Source: Conchocele bisecta (lineage: Eukaryota; Mollusca; Bivalvia; Lucinida; Thyasiridae). From it: a stretch of 64,000 nucleotides of DNA. The position numbers and the translations under genes are program-made. Shown here piece after piece: positions 50,497 to 64,000 of the stretch. Positions within the stretch are counted from its first letter, which is position 1, and the number at the start of each line of letters is the position of its first letter. The notes under the pieces are model-generated. The model searched no databases. It had not been told where the DNA came from and saw only the letters and a list, made by a program, of their open reading frames with translations. Location: NCBI GenBank assembly GCA_029237695.1, contig CM055271.1, forward strand, positions 80,735,488-80,799,487. Direction: 5' to 3'.

Positions 50497-53400
50497 TACA
50501 AGTGTTTAAAGTGTGGCATCTTATTTACCCAAGAAGTGTGTTTACAATCTAAAACAAAAAGTTGTGTGTAATCTTATAACAAAAAGGGGGGGGGAAGGTT
50601 AAACATTCCTAATACAAAAAGTGTGTGGGCATTTTTCTTATACAAGTTGGTGGTTGCATTTCTTATTAAGGCAAGGTTTGTGTGTGCATCTCATTTTAAC
50701 CTAATGTGCTGTTCATTTCTTATACAAGTGAAATGTGCATTCCTTTATTACAAGTGTTTGTACTACTGATACAAGTGTTTGTGGGGCATCTTATACAAGT
50801 GTTGTGTTGCATTTCTTATTACAATGTGTGGTAACATCTGTTATACATTGTGTTGTGCCATGCTTACTTTAACAAGTGTTGTGTGGTGGGCAATCTTATT
50901 TAACAAGGTTGTTGGTGTGCCATCTTTTGACAAGTTGTGTGGCATCTTATTACCCATGTGTGTTGTTACATTCTTATTTACATAGATTGTGGTTGGACAT
51001 CTTATACACAATTGTGTTGTGCATCCCTTAATTTACAAGTGTTGTGGGGGGCATCCTTATTACAAGTGTGTGGTTGCATTCCTTATTTTTTTACAAAGTG
51101 GTTGTGTATTTTCTTATAAAAGTGTGTGTGTAATCTTATTTACAAAAGTTGTGTGCATCTTATACATGTGTGGTGTGTGGCCATCATATGACAAAAGGTT
51201 GTTTGTGTGCATCTGATACAAGTGGTGTGCATCTTATTAACAAAGTGTATGTGTGCATTCCGTATACAAAAATGGTGGTGTGTGGGCATCTTATTAAATA
51301 GTGTGTGTGGCATCTTATACAGTTTGTGTGTTGCATCTATTTAAAAGTGTGACATCATATTTTTACAAGTGTGTGCATTTCTTATTTATCTAAGTGTGTG
51401 CCTTCTTATACAAGTCTGTGGTGTTATTTCTTTAATACAAGTGTGTGGTACCATCTTTTTCCAAAGTTGGTGTGTGCATTTTTCTTTCTTATACCAAAGT
51501 GTGTGCCATTTTTCTTATAACAAGTGTGTGGGGCATTTTTTCTTATACAAGTGGTGTGGGTAATTCTTATTACAAGTGTGTGCATATCAATTATTAATGT
51601 GTGTGTGCATTTCTTATAAAACCAAGGTGGTGTACATATCTTATTTACAATGTGTTTGTTGCGGCAATTTTTTTCTTATTACATGTATGTTACATTTCTT
51701 ATACCTAGTGTGTGGGGGCATTCTATTTAACAAGTGTGTTGTTGCATCTTATTTACAAGGGTGTGTGGTGCATCTTATTTACAAGTGGTGTGTTGTGCTC
51801 TTTTATTTACCAAAAGTTGTGTGATCCTATTATTACCTAATCGTGTCGTGGTTATATCTTATTACAAAAGTGGGTGTGTACATCTCTTGATACCAAGTTG
51901 TGTGTGGCATTTCTTTATAACAAGTTGTGTGGCATCTTATTACTAAAGTGTGTTGTTATCTTAATTTTACCAAAAGTGTTGTGCAATCTTATTAACCATG
52001 TGTTGTTGTGCATCTTTTACCCAAAAGTTTGTGTACATTCTTATTAACCAAAAGGTGTGTGCCAAATCTTATTGACAAGTGTTGTTACCATCTTATACAA
52101 AGTGTTGTTGCATCTTATACCAAAGTGTGTGTGCATCTTATTACAAAGTGTGTGCCCCAATTTATATTTAACAAAGTGTGTTTGTGGCTTTTTCTATTTA
52201 CAAGTTGTTGTGGCCATTCTTATTGACAGTGGTGTGTATTCTTATACAAGGTGGTGTTTGGGCAATTCTTATTTTACCAAAGTGTGTGTTGTTTCTATTA
52301 CAAACGTGTGTGTGTATATTATTACAAGTTGTGTGCATTCCTTATTAAAGTGTTGTGTTGGGCATCTTATCTACAAGTGTGGGTGGCATTCTTATCAATA
52401 GTGTGGGTTGCTTTCTTCTATTTAAAAAGTGTGTTGGGCATCTTATTTACAAGTGTGTTATTGCTTCTTATTTACAAGTGTTTTTGTTGTTGGCAAATTC
52501 TTGATACAAGTTGTTGTGTTTTGCATTTCTTTATACAAAGGTGTTGTGTGGATCTTATTAACCCCAAACGTGGTAGTTGCATTCTTATAACAAGTTTGGT
52601 GTGGGCCATTTATACCAAAGTGGTGTGTGCATTCTTATAACAAGGTGTGTGATGGCCCATTTTTATACAAAGTGGTTCGTGTGGCATTCCTTATTACAAG
52701 TGTTTGTTGTGGCATTCTTATTTACAAGTGTGTGCATTTATTCATAAACCAAGGTGTGTTGCATCATTATACAAGTGTGGTGTGCATTTCTTTATAACAG
52801 TTTGGTGTGCATATCTTATTACAAGTTTGTGTGGGGTGCCATTCTTATAACAAGTGTGTTTTGGTGCCATCTTATTAAACAAAGTTTGTGTGTTAGCATT
52901 TTTCTTATCACAGTTGTCGTTGGTTGGCCAATATTAATTTACCCAAGAAGTTGTTGGCCCCATTTTGGATCTTATACAAAGGTGTTGGTGCATCTATTTT
53001 TACAAGTTGTTGTGGCATTTCATTATTTAACAGGTGTGTGTTGGGGCATTTTTTCTTAATTTACAAAGGTGTTGTGGGTATTCTTATTACAAGTGTGCGT
53101 TGCTTCTTATTTTACAGTGTTGTGTGTAATTCTTATTACCAAGTGTGTGGCTCTTTATACAAGTGTGGTGTGCATCCTTTATACCCCAAGGTGTGTGTTT
53201 GCATATTATATCAATGTGTTGGGTTGTGGGAAATTTTTTCTTTTACATAGTGTGTGTGCATTTTCTTATAACCATGGTGTTGGTGGTTTTGGCATTTCCT
53301 TTGCATTTTTTTAATCAAAGTAATGTGGCATTTCTTATTTCCTTAAGTTGTGTTTGCATTCTTTATTTTCTAAGTGTGTGTGCATCTTATAAACCACAGT

Positions 53401-56400
53401 GTTTGTGTGTTTAATCTTATACAAGGTGGTGTCGTTGCATTTTTTTTTTCTTATTACAAAAGTGTGGTGTGGTATCTTGATAAACTAGTTTGTGTGATCC
53501 TTTATTTTTTACAAGGTGGTGTGGGTTGGGGGGCATTCTGATTACCAAGTTGTTGGGTGTGTGGTGGGGCATTTATTTTTACCCCAAGTTGTGTCTGTTG
53601 CCATAATCTTATTTACCAAAAGTGTGTGCATCTTATACAACGTGTGTTGTGCATTCTCAAATATTACCAAAGTGTTGTGTGGCTTCTTATACAAAGGTGT
53701 TTTGCAATTCTTATTGGCAAGTTGTTTGTTGTATTCTTTTATATATCAAAAGTGTGTGCATTTTCTTATACAAGTTGTGTTGTTTCTTATGCCAAAAGGT
53801 GTGTTGCATCTTTATTACAAGGTGTTGTTGGGCATTCTTTTTTTACAAGTGTGTGTGAGCATTCTTATTTTTTTTAACCAAAAGGTGTGTGTTGGATTTA
53901 TTCTTATTTACAAGTGTGTGACTTCATTTTTACAAGTTGTGTGTGATTCTTATTTTTTACCAAGGGTGGTTGTTGGTATCTCTTATTACAAGTGTGGTGG
54001 TTGGCATCTTATACAAAGTGTAGGTGCATTTTCTTAAACAAAGGTGTGTGTGCATTCTTATAACCATGTTGTGAGTTGTAAATCTTTATACAAGTGTGTG
54101 GCATATCTTATTACAAGTGTGTTGCATTTCTTTATAACAGTGGTTATTGCATCTTATTAACAAGTGTGTTTGTGGCATTATCTTAAGTACAAGGTGGTGT
54201 GGTTTTGGCATTCTTATACAAAGGGTGTTGCATCTTATTTACAAGTGTTGTGTTGCATTTTTTCTGTTATTTACAAAGTGTTGGTTGGGCCCATATTTGG
54301 CATGGGTTTTTGTGTATTTATACAAGGTGTGTGAGGCATTTTGTTTCTTATACAAGTGTTTGTTGGGTATTTTTTCTATATTACATAGTATGTTGGCTTT
54401 CTTTTATTACAAGTGTGTGTTGCATTTATTATTACCAAGGTGTGTGTTGTTATTCTTTTTTACAAGTGTGTGTTTCGCAAATCTTATTCAAGTTTTGTGG
54501 TTGTGCATCTTAATACAAGTGTGTTGTGGCATCTTTTACAAGTGTGTGCATTTTTCCTTATAACCAAGTTGTGTGTGCATCCTTATACAAGTTTGTGTGG
54601 TCATAATTTATACAAGTTGTGTGTGCATATTTCTTATACAAGTTTGTGTTGTGTGCATTCTTTTTACATAAAGTTGTTTTGTGCTTCTTATTTTTGTTTC
54701 AAGTGTGTGTGGCATCTTATTTTTATCATGTGTTGTGCATTTTTCTTATACAAGTTGTTGTGGTTGGCATTTTTTCTTATACAAGTGTAGTGTTGCATCT
54801 TATTTACAAGTTGTTGTGTGCATCTTTATTTTTCACAAGTTGTGTTGGGCCATTTTCCGTATTTACAAGGTGTGTTGTGGCATTTCTTTATACAAGTGTT
54901 GTGGTGCATTATTTATTACAAGTGTGTGTGGGCATTCTTTATACAAGTGTGATGTGCTTTTCTTATACCAAGTGTGTGCAATCTTATTAACAAGTGTGCA
55001 TTCTTATTACCAAGTGTATGCATCTTTTTTTTACAAGTGTGGTTGCATCTTTTTCAGTGTGGTGCATCATTCTTATTAACAAGTTGTTAGTATTGCATTC
55101 CTTTTTTTATACAAAGTGTGTTTGTGTGCATTTTCTTTTAACAAGTTGTGTGTTTGCAATCTTATACCAAAGTGTGTGCATTTTTTCTTTTTTACAAGTT
55201 TGTGTTGTTGTCTTACTTATTTACAAAGTGTTGTGGGCATCCTTTTTAACCAAGGTGTGTGTGCTTTTTCTTTATAAACCAAAAAAGTGTTTTTTGGCAC
55301 AATCTTATGCAAGGGGGTGTGTAATTCAATATTATCAGTGTTGTTGCTATTTCGTATCCAAAGTGTGTGTGTATCTTATGCACAAGGGTGTCGTGGCCTC
55401 TTATACCAAAAGTGTTGTGTGCCAATATTATACAAGTGGGTGTTTTGCTCTTATTACAAAGTGTAGTTTGTGGCATTTTTCTTATTCAAAGTTGGTTGTG
55501 CTCTTATACAAGGTTGTGGTTGTGCAATCTTTATTACAAGTGTGGTTGTGGGTATTTCTTTAATACTTACAAAGTGGTGTGGTGGCATCTTAATACAAAG
55601 GTGTGGTAGGTGGGCATCTTATTTTAACCAAGTGTGTTGTGCTTCTTATTTAAATCATGGTGTATGTTGTGTATTCTTATTTTTACCAAGTTGTGTGCAT
55701 CTTAATTACAAAAAGTGATGTGCATCTTATTTTACATGTGTTTATTGGGCATCTTATTTTTTACATAAGTGTGTGTGGGCATCTTATTACAAAGGGTTGT
55801 GTGTTGCATTCTTTATACAAAAATAAGTGTGTGAGGGCCAATCTCTATAACAAAAAAGTGTGCTGTGCTTTTCTTTATACAAGTGTGTGCCATTTTTTTA
55901 TGCCAAAAGTGTGTGTAATTGCTTTTTTTTTTAACAATGTGTGTGCATCTTAATACATAGGTGTGGGGTTGTTTAATCTTATTAACAAAAAGTGGTGTGC
56001 ATCTTAATCATGTGGGTGTTGGGGGTGCATTTCTTATTAACAAGTGTTGTTGTGTTATCTTATAACATGTGTTGTGTTGGGCCATTTCTTAATTAACAAG
56101 TGTGTGGTGAATCCTTTATACAAAGTTTGTGTGTGCATTCTTATAAAACAAGTGGTGTGCAATCTTATACCAAGTGTTGTGGTTTTGATCTTATACCAAA
56201 GTGTTGTGGCATTTTATATATAAAAGTTGTGTGTGCCAATCTTATTCACCAAGGGGTGTTTGTGTGGCCATTCTTTTATTACAAGTGTTGTGGGCATTTA
56301 TTATAACCCCAAGGTGTGTTGCTTCTTATGTCCAAAAAGTGTGTGCACCATTTTTTACAAAAGTGTGTGGGTGCCATCTTATTAACAAGTGGTGTTTGTG

Positions 56401-59400
56401 CATTCTTTTTACACATGGTGTGTTGTGGCATTTCTTATTTACAAGTGTGTGCATCTTATACAAAGTTGGTGTGTTTGTTTTTTATTTATACACAAGTTTG
56501 TGTGTGGCATATTATTACCCCCAAGTGTGGGGGTGTGCCATTCCCTTTTATACAAAGTGTTGTGTGGCATCTATTTACAAGTTGTTGTGCATTTCTCTAT
56601 ACCAAGGTGGTGCCATTTTCTTTAACCAAAGGTGTTATGCGCCATTCTTATTATACAAAAGTGTGTGGCTTCTTTACAAACGTGGTGTAGGGCAATCTTT
56701 TTTATTACAAGGGGGTATGGCATCTTTTAACAATTGTGTTGTGTGCATCTTATTCAAGTGTGTTGGTGGCATTTCTTAAACAAGTGGTTTTGCATTTTCA
56801 TTATTTTTACCAAGTGTTGTGTGCCCATCTTATTACTAGGTTGTGTGTGTGTATTCTTATACAAGTGTGTGGGCATCCTTTATTTAACAAGGCTGTGGCA
56901 TCTTATACAAGTGTGTATGCTTTTTGCTTATGACAAAGTGTTTGGTGTTGGCTTTCTTTATTTACAAGTGTTGTTGTGGGGCATTTTTCTTTATTACAAG
57001 TGTGTTGGGGGCATTTTCTTATACAAGTGTGGTGTGCATCTTATTACAAGTTGTGTGCATATTTATGAAAAGTGGTGTGCAAATCTTATTACAAGTGTGT
57101 GTGGTATTCTGATACAAAGTTGTGGTTGGTTTCTTTAGTTTATGTGTGTTTTACAGTGTCGTGTGTTGCATCTTTATTTCCAATGTGTGTGTGGGCAATC
57201 TTATTTAAACAAGTGGGGTTGGTGTGCATTTTTCTTTTAACTGGTTGTGTGTGGGCTTGTTCTTATTACAAGGTGTGTGTGCATTTTTTTCTTATACAAA
57301 AGGTGTGGTTGGTGGCAATTCTTATACAAAGTGTCGGTTGTGCATATTATAACAAGGTGTCTGTGTGGTGCAATTCTTTGACCAAAAATGTGTGTTTTTT
57401 GGCATTTTATACCAAGGTTGTGTGCATTTTTCTTATACAAGTTGGTGTGTTGGCATTCTTATTAACAAAGGTGTGTGTGGCATTTTTCTTATAAACAAGG
57501 TGGTTGTTGTTTAGGGGGGCATATTAATAACAAGTGTGGGTGTGCAATTCTTATTTTTACCAAGGTGTTGGAGTGGTGTGTTGCAATCTTTATTACAAGT
57601 GTGTGGCATTTCTTTTTAAACCAAAAGTGTAGGTTGTGCATGGTCTTTATTACCAAAAAGTGAGTGTGTGGCTATTTATTGCAATGTGGTTGTGTTATTC
57701 TTATTACAAGTGGTGTTTGACCATTTAACTTACAAGTTTTAGTGTGCCTTTCTTTTTTACAAGGTTGTGTGGGCTTCTTTATTCAAGTGTAGTGGCAATT
57801 TTCTTAATTTTTACAAATGTGTGTGGTTGGCATATTATTTTTTTCAAAGTGTGGTGTTGGGCCATTTTTCTTTATACAAGTGTTGTGTTGCCCTCTTATT
57901 CAATTGTTGTGGCATCTTTATTACAAGTGTTGGGTGGGTGCATTTTTCTTAATTTTACCCAAGGTTGTTGTTGTTTTTTGTGTGCATTCTTATACAAGTG
58001 TGGTGCATTCTTATTTCCAAGTTGTGTTGGTGGCAATTCTTTTTAACATGTGGGTGGTGTGGCATCTTATTTTACAATGTGTGAGCAATGCATCTTATAC
58101 AAGTGTGTGTGCTTCTTAAACAAGTGTGTGCATCTTATACAAGTGTGTGTGCATCTTATCAAGGTTGTGTGTGCATCTTATACAGTGTTTGCAATCTTAT
58201 ACAAGTGTGTGTACATCTTATACAAGTGTGTGTGCATTATACAAGTTTGTTGCATTCTTATACAAGTGTGTGCATCTTATTATACAAGTGTGTGTGCATC
58301 TTATAACAAGTGTGGTGTATCTTTATACAAGTGTGTGCATCTTATACAAGTGTGTGTGCATCATATACATTGTGTGCAATATTATACAAGTGTGTGCATC
58401 TTATAACAAGTGTGTGTGCATCTTATACAAGGGTGTGTGTGCTATCTTATACAAGTGGTGTGGCATTTTATACAAGTGTGTGTGCATCTATACAAGGGTT
58501 TTTTTGTGTGTTATCTTATTACAGTGTGCATCTTAAACATGTGTGGTGTGCATCTTATACAAGTGTGTACCATCTATACAAGTTGTGCATCTTATACAAG
58601 TGTGTACATCTTATACAAGTGTGTGGCATCTTATACAAGTGTGGTGCATCTTATACTAAGTGTGTGCACTATACAAGTGTGTGTGCATCTTTATACAAGT
58701 TGTCATCTTAATAACAAGTGTGTGTATCTTATACAGTGGTGTGTACACTTTATACAAGTGTGTGCAATCTTATACAAGTGTGTTACAACTTATACAAGTG
58801 TGTGTATCTTTAATAGCATGTGTGTGCATCTTATACATTGTGTGTGTGCAATCTTATACAAGTGTGTACAACTATACAAGTGTGTGCATCTTATACAAGT
58901 GGTGTTAACATCTTATACAAGTGTGTGCATCAATACAACTATGTGTTGTGCATCAATATACAAGTGTGTCCAATCTTAATACAAGTGTGTGGGGGGGTGC
59001 ATCTTATACAAGTGTGTGCATCTTATACAAGTGTGTGTATCTTATACAAGTGTGTGCATCTTATACAATGTGTTTGTATTATTTTACAAGTTGTGTGTTG
59101 ATTCTTATTAATACAAGTGTGTGCATCTTAATACAAGTGTGTGTGGCATCTTATACAAGTGTGTGTACATCTTATACAAGTTGGTGGGTATCTACAAGTT
59201 GTGCATCTTATACAAGTGTGTGCATCATATACAAGGTTGTACATCTTTATACAAGTGTGTGCATCTTAAAAACAAGTGTGTTAACATCTTATTACAAGTG
59301 TGCATCTTATACAAATGTGTGTGTGCATCTTTATCACGTTGTGTCATCTTATAAACAATGTTTGTGTGCATCTTATACAAGTGTGTGGGCTCTTATACAA

Positions 59401-62400
59401 GTGTGTGTACTTATACAAGTGTGAAGCATCTTTATAACAAGTGTGTGTGTTAATCTTATACAAGTGGTGTGTGTATCTTATAACAAGTGTGTGCATCTCT
59501 ACAAGTGTGTGCATAACTTATACAAGTGGTGGTGTGCATCTTATACAAGTGTGCAATCTTCTACAATGTGTAATGCATCTTATACAAGTGTGTGCATCTT
59601 ATACAAGTGTGGTGTGCAGTATTAATACAAGTGTGTGTGCATCTTATACAAGTTGTGTGTGCACTTATACAAAAAAGTGTGTGGCATCTACAAGTTGTGT
59701 GTGCATCTTATACAAGTGTGTTGCATCTTATACAAGTGTTTTTGGGGGGGTGCATCTTATACAGTGTGTGTGCATTATACAAGTGTGTGTGCATCTTATA
59801 CAGTGTTGGTGTGCATCTTATACAAGTGTGTACATTATTAATGCAAGTGTGTGTATCTTATACAAGTGTGTGCATCAATACAAGTTTTGTGGTGTGCATC
59901 TTATACAATGTGTGTTATCTTTATACAAGTGTGTGCATCTTATACAATGTGTGTGTGTACATCTTATACAAGTGTGTAACAATCTTAAACAATGTGTGCA
60001 TCTTATACAAGTGTGTACATCTTATACAAGTGTGTGCATCTTATACAAGTGTGTGTGCATCTTATACAAGTGTGTGCATCTTATACAAGTGTGTGTCATC
60101 TTATACAAGTGTGTACATCTTATACAAGTGTGTGTATCTTATACAAGTGTGTGTACATCTTATACAAGTGTGTGTGCATCTTATACAAGTGTTAGCATCT
60201 TATACAAGTGTGTGTACATCTTATACAAGTGTGAAGCATCTTATACAATGTGTGTGTGCAATCTTATAACAAGAGTGTACATCTTTATACAAGTGTGTTG
60301 CATCCTTATACAAGTGTGTGCAATCTTATACAAATTGTGTGCATCTTATACAAGTGTGTGAAGCAATTCTTATACAAAGTGTGTCATCTTATACAAGTGT
60401 GTGCTTATCATATACAAGTGTGTGCATCTTATAACAAGTGTGTGTTAATCATATACAGTGTTGCATCTTTAATACAAGTGTTTGTGTATCTTATACAAGT
60501 GTGTGTGTATCTTATACAAGTGTGAATGCATCTTTATACAAGTGTGTGTGATCTTATACAAGTTTGTGTCACCTTATACAAAGTGTGTGTATCTAACCAG
60601 TGTGTGCATCTAATACATGTGGTGGTGTCAATCTTATAAAGTGTAAGTACATCTTTATACAAGTGTGTGCATCTTATACAATGTTTAACATCTTATACAA
60701 GTGGAAGCACTTATACAAGTGTGTGCATCTTATACAAGTGTGTACCATCTTATACAAGTGTGTGTGCATCTTATACAAGTGTGCATACTTATACAAGTGT
60801 GTGTATCTTATACAATTGTGAGCTCTTTATACAAGGTGTGTGTGTTATTCTTACACAACACTTATACAAGGTGTGTGTTATCTTATATCAAGTGTGTGCA
60901 TCTACAAGAAGTGTGTGTCATCTTATACAAGTTGAATGTGTGCATCTTATACAAGTGTGGTAGCAATCTCTAACAAGTGTGTTATGCATCTTATACAAGT
61001 GTTGAGCATCTTATACAAGTGTGTTGCAATATTAATCAAGTGTAGTGTGCATCTTATACAAGTGTGTGTGCATCTTATACAAGTTGTGCATCTACAGTGT
61101 GTTGTGCCATCTTAACATACAAGTGTGTGCATCTTATACAAGTGTGTGTGTATCTTATACAATTGTGTGTGGCTAAGACAGTGTGTGTGCATCATACAAG
61201 TGTGTGTGCATCTTATACAAGTTGTGTGCATCTTATACAAGTGTGTGTGCATCTTATACAAGTGTGTGCATCTTATACAAGTGTGTGTGTATCTTATACA
61301 AGTGTGTGTGCATCTTATACAAGTGTGTGTGCATCATTATACAAGTGTGTGTGTTATCTTATTACAAGTGTGATGTGCATCTTATACAAGTGAAGTGTGG
61401 CATCTTATACAAGTGTGTGTGCATCTGATTACAAGTGTGTGCATCTTATACAAGTGTGTGTGTCATCTTATACAAGTGTTGTGTGCATATACAAGTGGGT
61501 GTGCATCTTATACAAGTTTGGAAGCATCTACAAGGTGGTGTGGTGCAATCTTATACGAACAAGTGTGTGGGCATCTTATACAAGTGTGTGCATCTTATAC
61601 AAAGTGTGTGTGCATCTTATACAAGTGTGTGAGCATCTTATACAAGTGTGTGCATCTTATACAATGTAACAATCCTTAAAACAAGTGTGTGCATCTTTTA
61701 AGACAAGTGTGTGTGCATCTTATACAAGTGTGTGCATCTATACAATTGTGTGTGCAATCATTATACAAGTTGTGTGCATCTTATACAAGTGTGTGTATCT
61801 ATACAAGTGGTGTAACATCTTATACAGTGTGTGTGCATCTTATACAAGTGTACATCTTATACAAGTGTGTGTATCTTATACAAGTGTGTGCATCTTATAC
61901 ATGTGTGTGTGCATCTTATACAAGTGTGTACATCTTATACAAGTGTGTGCATCTTATACAAGTGTGTACATCTTATACAAGTGTGTGCATCTTATACAAG
62001 TGTGTGTGCATCTTATACAAGTGAGTGCCATCTTATACAAGTGTGTGCATCTTATACAAGTGTGTGCATCTTATACAAGTGTGTGTATCTTATACAAGTG
62101 TGTGCATCTTATACAAGTGTGTGTGTATCTTATACAAGTGTGTGTGTATCTTATACAAGTGTGTGCATCTTATACAAGTGTGTGGCATCTTATACAAGTG
62201 TGTGTGCATCTTATACAAGTGTGTGTGCATCTTATACAAGTGTGTGCATCTTATACAAGTGGTGTAGCATCTACAAGTGTGTGTGCATCTTATAACACAG
62301 TGTGTTGTGCATATATACAAGTGTGTGTGCATCTTATACAAGTTGTGTGTCATCTTATACAAGTGGTGTGCATCTTATACAAGTGTGTGCATCTTATACA

Positions 62401-64000
62401 AGTGTGTGTGCATCTTATACAAGTGTGTGTGCATCTTATACAAGTGTGTGCATCTTATACAAGTGTGTGCATTATTAATGGGCAAGTGTTGTGTAATCTT
62501 ATACAAGTGTGTGCATCTTATACAAGTGTGTGTGCATCTTATACAAGTGTGTGTGTGTATCTTATGACAAGTGTGTGTGCAATCTTCTACAAGTGTGTGT
62601 GCATCTATACAATGTGTGTGCATCTGATACAATGTGCATCTTATACAAGTGAGCTGCAATTCTTATACAAGTGTTGTGCATATTATACAAGTGTTGTGTG
62701 CATCTTTAATAAAAGTGTGTTGTGCATCTTATACAAGTGTGTGCATCTAACAAGTGTGTGCATCTATTATACAAGTGTGTGTGCATCTTATACAGTGTGT
62801 GCATAATTATACAGTTTGTTTGTGCATCTTAATACATGTGTGTGTTTCATCTTATAAACAAGTGGTGTGTGCATCTTAATAACAAGTAATGTTGCAGTCT
62901 TATACAAGGTGAGTGATCATCTATACAAGGTGTGCATCTTAAATTACAATACAATGTGTCAATCTAAACAATGTTGGTGTGCATCTTTATACAAGTGTGT
63001 GTGCAATTCTTATTAACAATGTGTGTGCATCTTTATTCAAGGTGTGGTGCAACTTATACAAGTGTGTGTTCATCCTTAAACAAGTGGTGATGTGCATAAT
63101 TATACAATGTGTGTGGGCATCTTATACAAAAAGTGTGTGTGCATCTTTTTTTATACAAGTGTTTAATGCCATCTACAAGTGTGTGTGCATCTTATACAAA
63201 GTGTGTGCAAATTATACAAGTGTGTATCTTAATACTAATTGTGTGCATCTTATACAAAGTGTGTGTGTATCTTATACAATGTGCAATCATATACAAGTGT
63301 GTGTGCAACTTATACAAGTGTGTGTGTAAATTCTTATACAAGTGTGTGTGCATCTTATACAAAGTGTGTGTGCATCTTATACAATGTGTAGTGCATCTTA
63401 TCCAATGTGTGTGCATCTTATACAAGAAGTGTGCATCGTTATACAAAGTGCGTGTGCATCTACAAGTGGTGTGTGCAATATTATACAAGTGTTGTGCATC
63501 TATACAAGTGTTGTGGTGCAACTTATCAAGTGTGTGGGCATCTTATACCAATGTTGTGCAATCTTATAAACAAAGTGTGGCATCATTTATACAAGTGTGT
63601 GCATCTTATACAAGTGTGTTTCATCTGTGCAAGTGTGTGTATCTTATACAAGTGTGTGCATCTTATACAAGTGTGTGTGTAATCTTATACAAGTGTTGTG
63701 TACTAACAAGTGTGTGCATCTTATACAAGTGTGTGCAATCTTAAATACAAAAGTGTGTTTGCATCTTTTACAAGTGGTGGTGCCACTTATACAAGTGTGT
63801 GTGCATCTTATACAAGTGTGTGCATACTTATACAAGTGTGTGTGCATCTTATTAACAATGTGTGTGCATCTTATACAAGTTGTCTGCATCTAACAAGTTG
63901 TGTGTGCTTCTTAACAAGTGTGTGCATCTTATACAAGTGTGAAGGTTATCTTATACAAGTGTGTGCATCTATACAATGTGTGTGTGTATCTTATAACAAG
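50497..64000. repeat. GT-rich satellite array, 19-21 bp unit, 13.5 kb or more
   Basis: The consensus unit is ACAAGTGTGTGCATCTTAT (19) or ACAAGTGTGTGTGCATCTTAT (21), with variants GTGTACATC, GTGTGTATC. It runs head to tail in one orientation to the end of the window. From about 58080 to 62560 units are nearly identical. From 50497 to 58080 each unit carries several one-base indels, mainly longer T, G and A runs. From 62560 on it is intermediate. Cytosine is scarce on the plus strand. All long frames here are repeat by-products because the unit has no stop in any plus frame. Confidence 0.97.

Noticed and set aside
50779..63893. Dozens of open frames of 60-373 codons rich in CASYTSV, CILYKCV and HLIQVC
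   Set aside because: They are translations of the 19-21 bp satellite unit, which has no stop in any plus frame. There is no start context, domain or change of composition.
1..64000. tRNA, rRNA and other structured RNA genes
   Set aside because: I looked for A/B box pairs, tRNA-like cloverleaves and conserved rRNA words and saw none that I could support. A tRNAscan or Infernal run would settle it.

Overview
The window is eukaryotic nuclear DNA: AT-rich, no bacterial operons, dense with transposon remains, and holding no host gene I can recognise. The element mix (Ngaro/DIRS-like tyrosine-recombinase retroelement, Crypton-like recombinase, PIF/Harbinger, two Ty3/Gypsy lineages, I-like and Jockey/CR1-like LINEs, a Polinton fragment, many fold-back MITEs, and a MITE of the type common in bivalves with a GACTGGAGAAATGGGGC terminus) suggests a lophotrochozoan, most likely a bivalve mollusc. 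Species cannot be told from the sequence. Nearly everything coding is broken; the one long uninterrupted frame is a Gag-protease at 29104-30867. Layout: 0.8-5.1 kb (minus), a decayed tyrosine-recombinase retrotransposon (gag, RT/RNase H, recombinase, SGNH hydrolase) with a LINE 3' end inserted in gag. 5.6-6.1 kb (minus), first exon and 5' end of a PIF/Harbinger transposase gene. 6.1-7.9 kb (minus), a Crypton-like recombinase split by a LINE. 8-12 kb, a fold-back, a 120-150 bp tandem repeat and further copies of the same LINE 3' end. 12.2-13.9 kb, the 5' (endonuclease) part of an I-like LINE. 13.9-15.1 kb, small inverted-repeat elements. 16-23.4 kb, a Gypsy retrotransposon with an internal pol deletion. 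23.8-24.4 kb, a broken zinc-finger ORF. 25.6-26.1 kb, a Harbinger DDE fragment. 26.3-31.6 kb, a second Gypsy with a SCAN-related capsid, again lacking most of pol. 31.8-34.5 kb, a rearranged Polinton fragment. 34.8-38.3 kb, tandem arms of a fold-back element, a CpG-rich island and LINE pieces. 38.8-50.5 kb, a field of fold-back MITEs, several nested in each other and some with tandem arrays in their centre or arms. 50.5-64 kb (end), one GT-rich satellite with a 19-21 bp unit. The regions share one theme. Inverted-repeat elements insert into older elements, and tandem arrays sit in the loops or arms of those inverted repeats. The 13.5 kb satellite starts exactly where the apex of a fold-back MITE should be. 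This is the most interesting structural pattern here. It is an inference from sequence layout and not a demonstrated mechanism.
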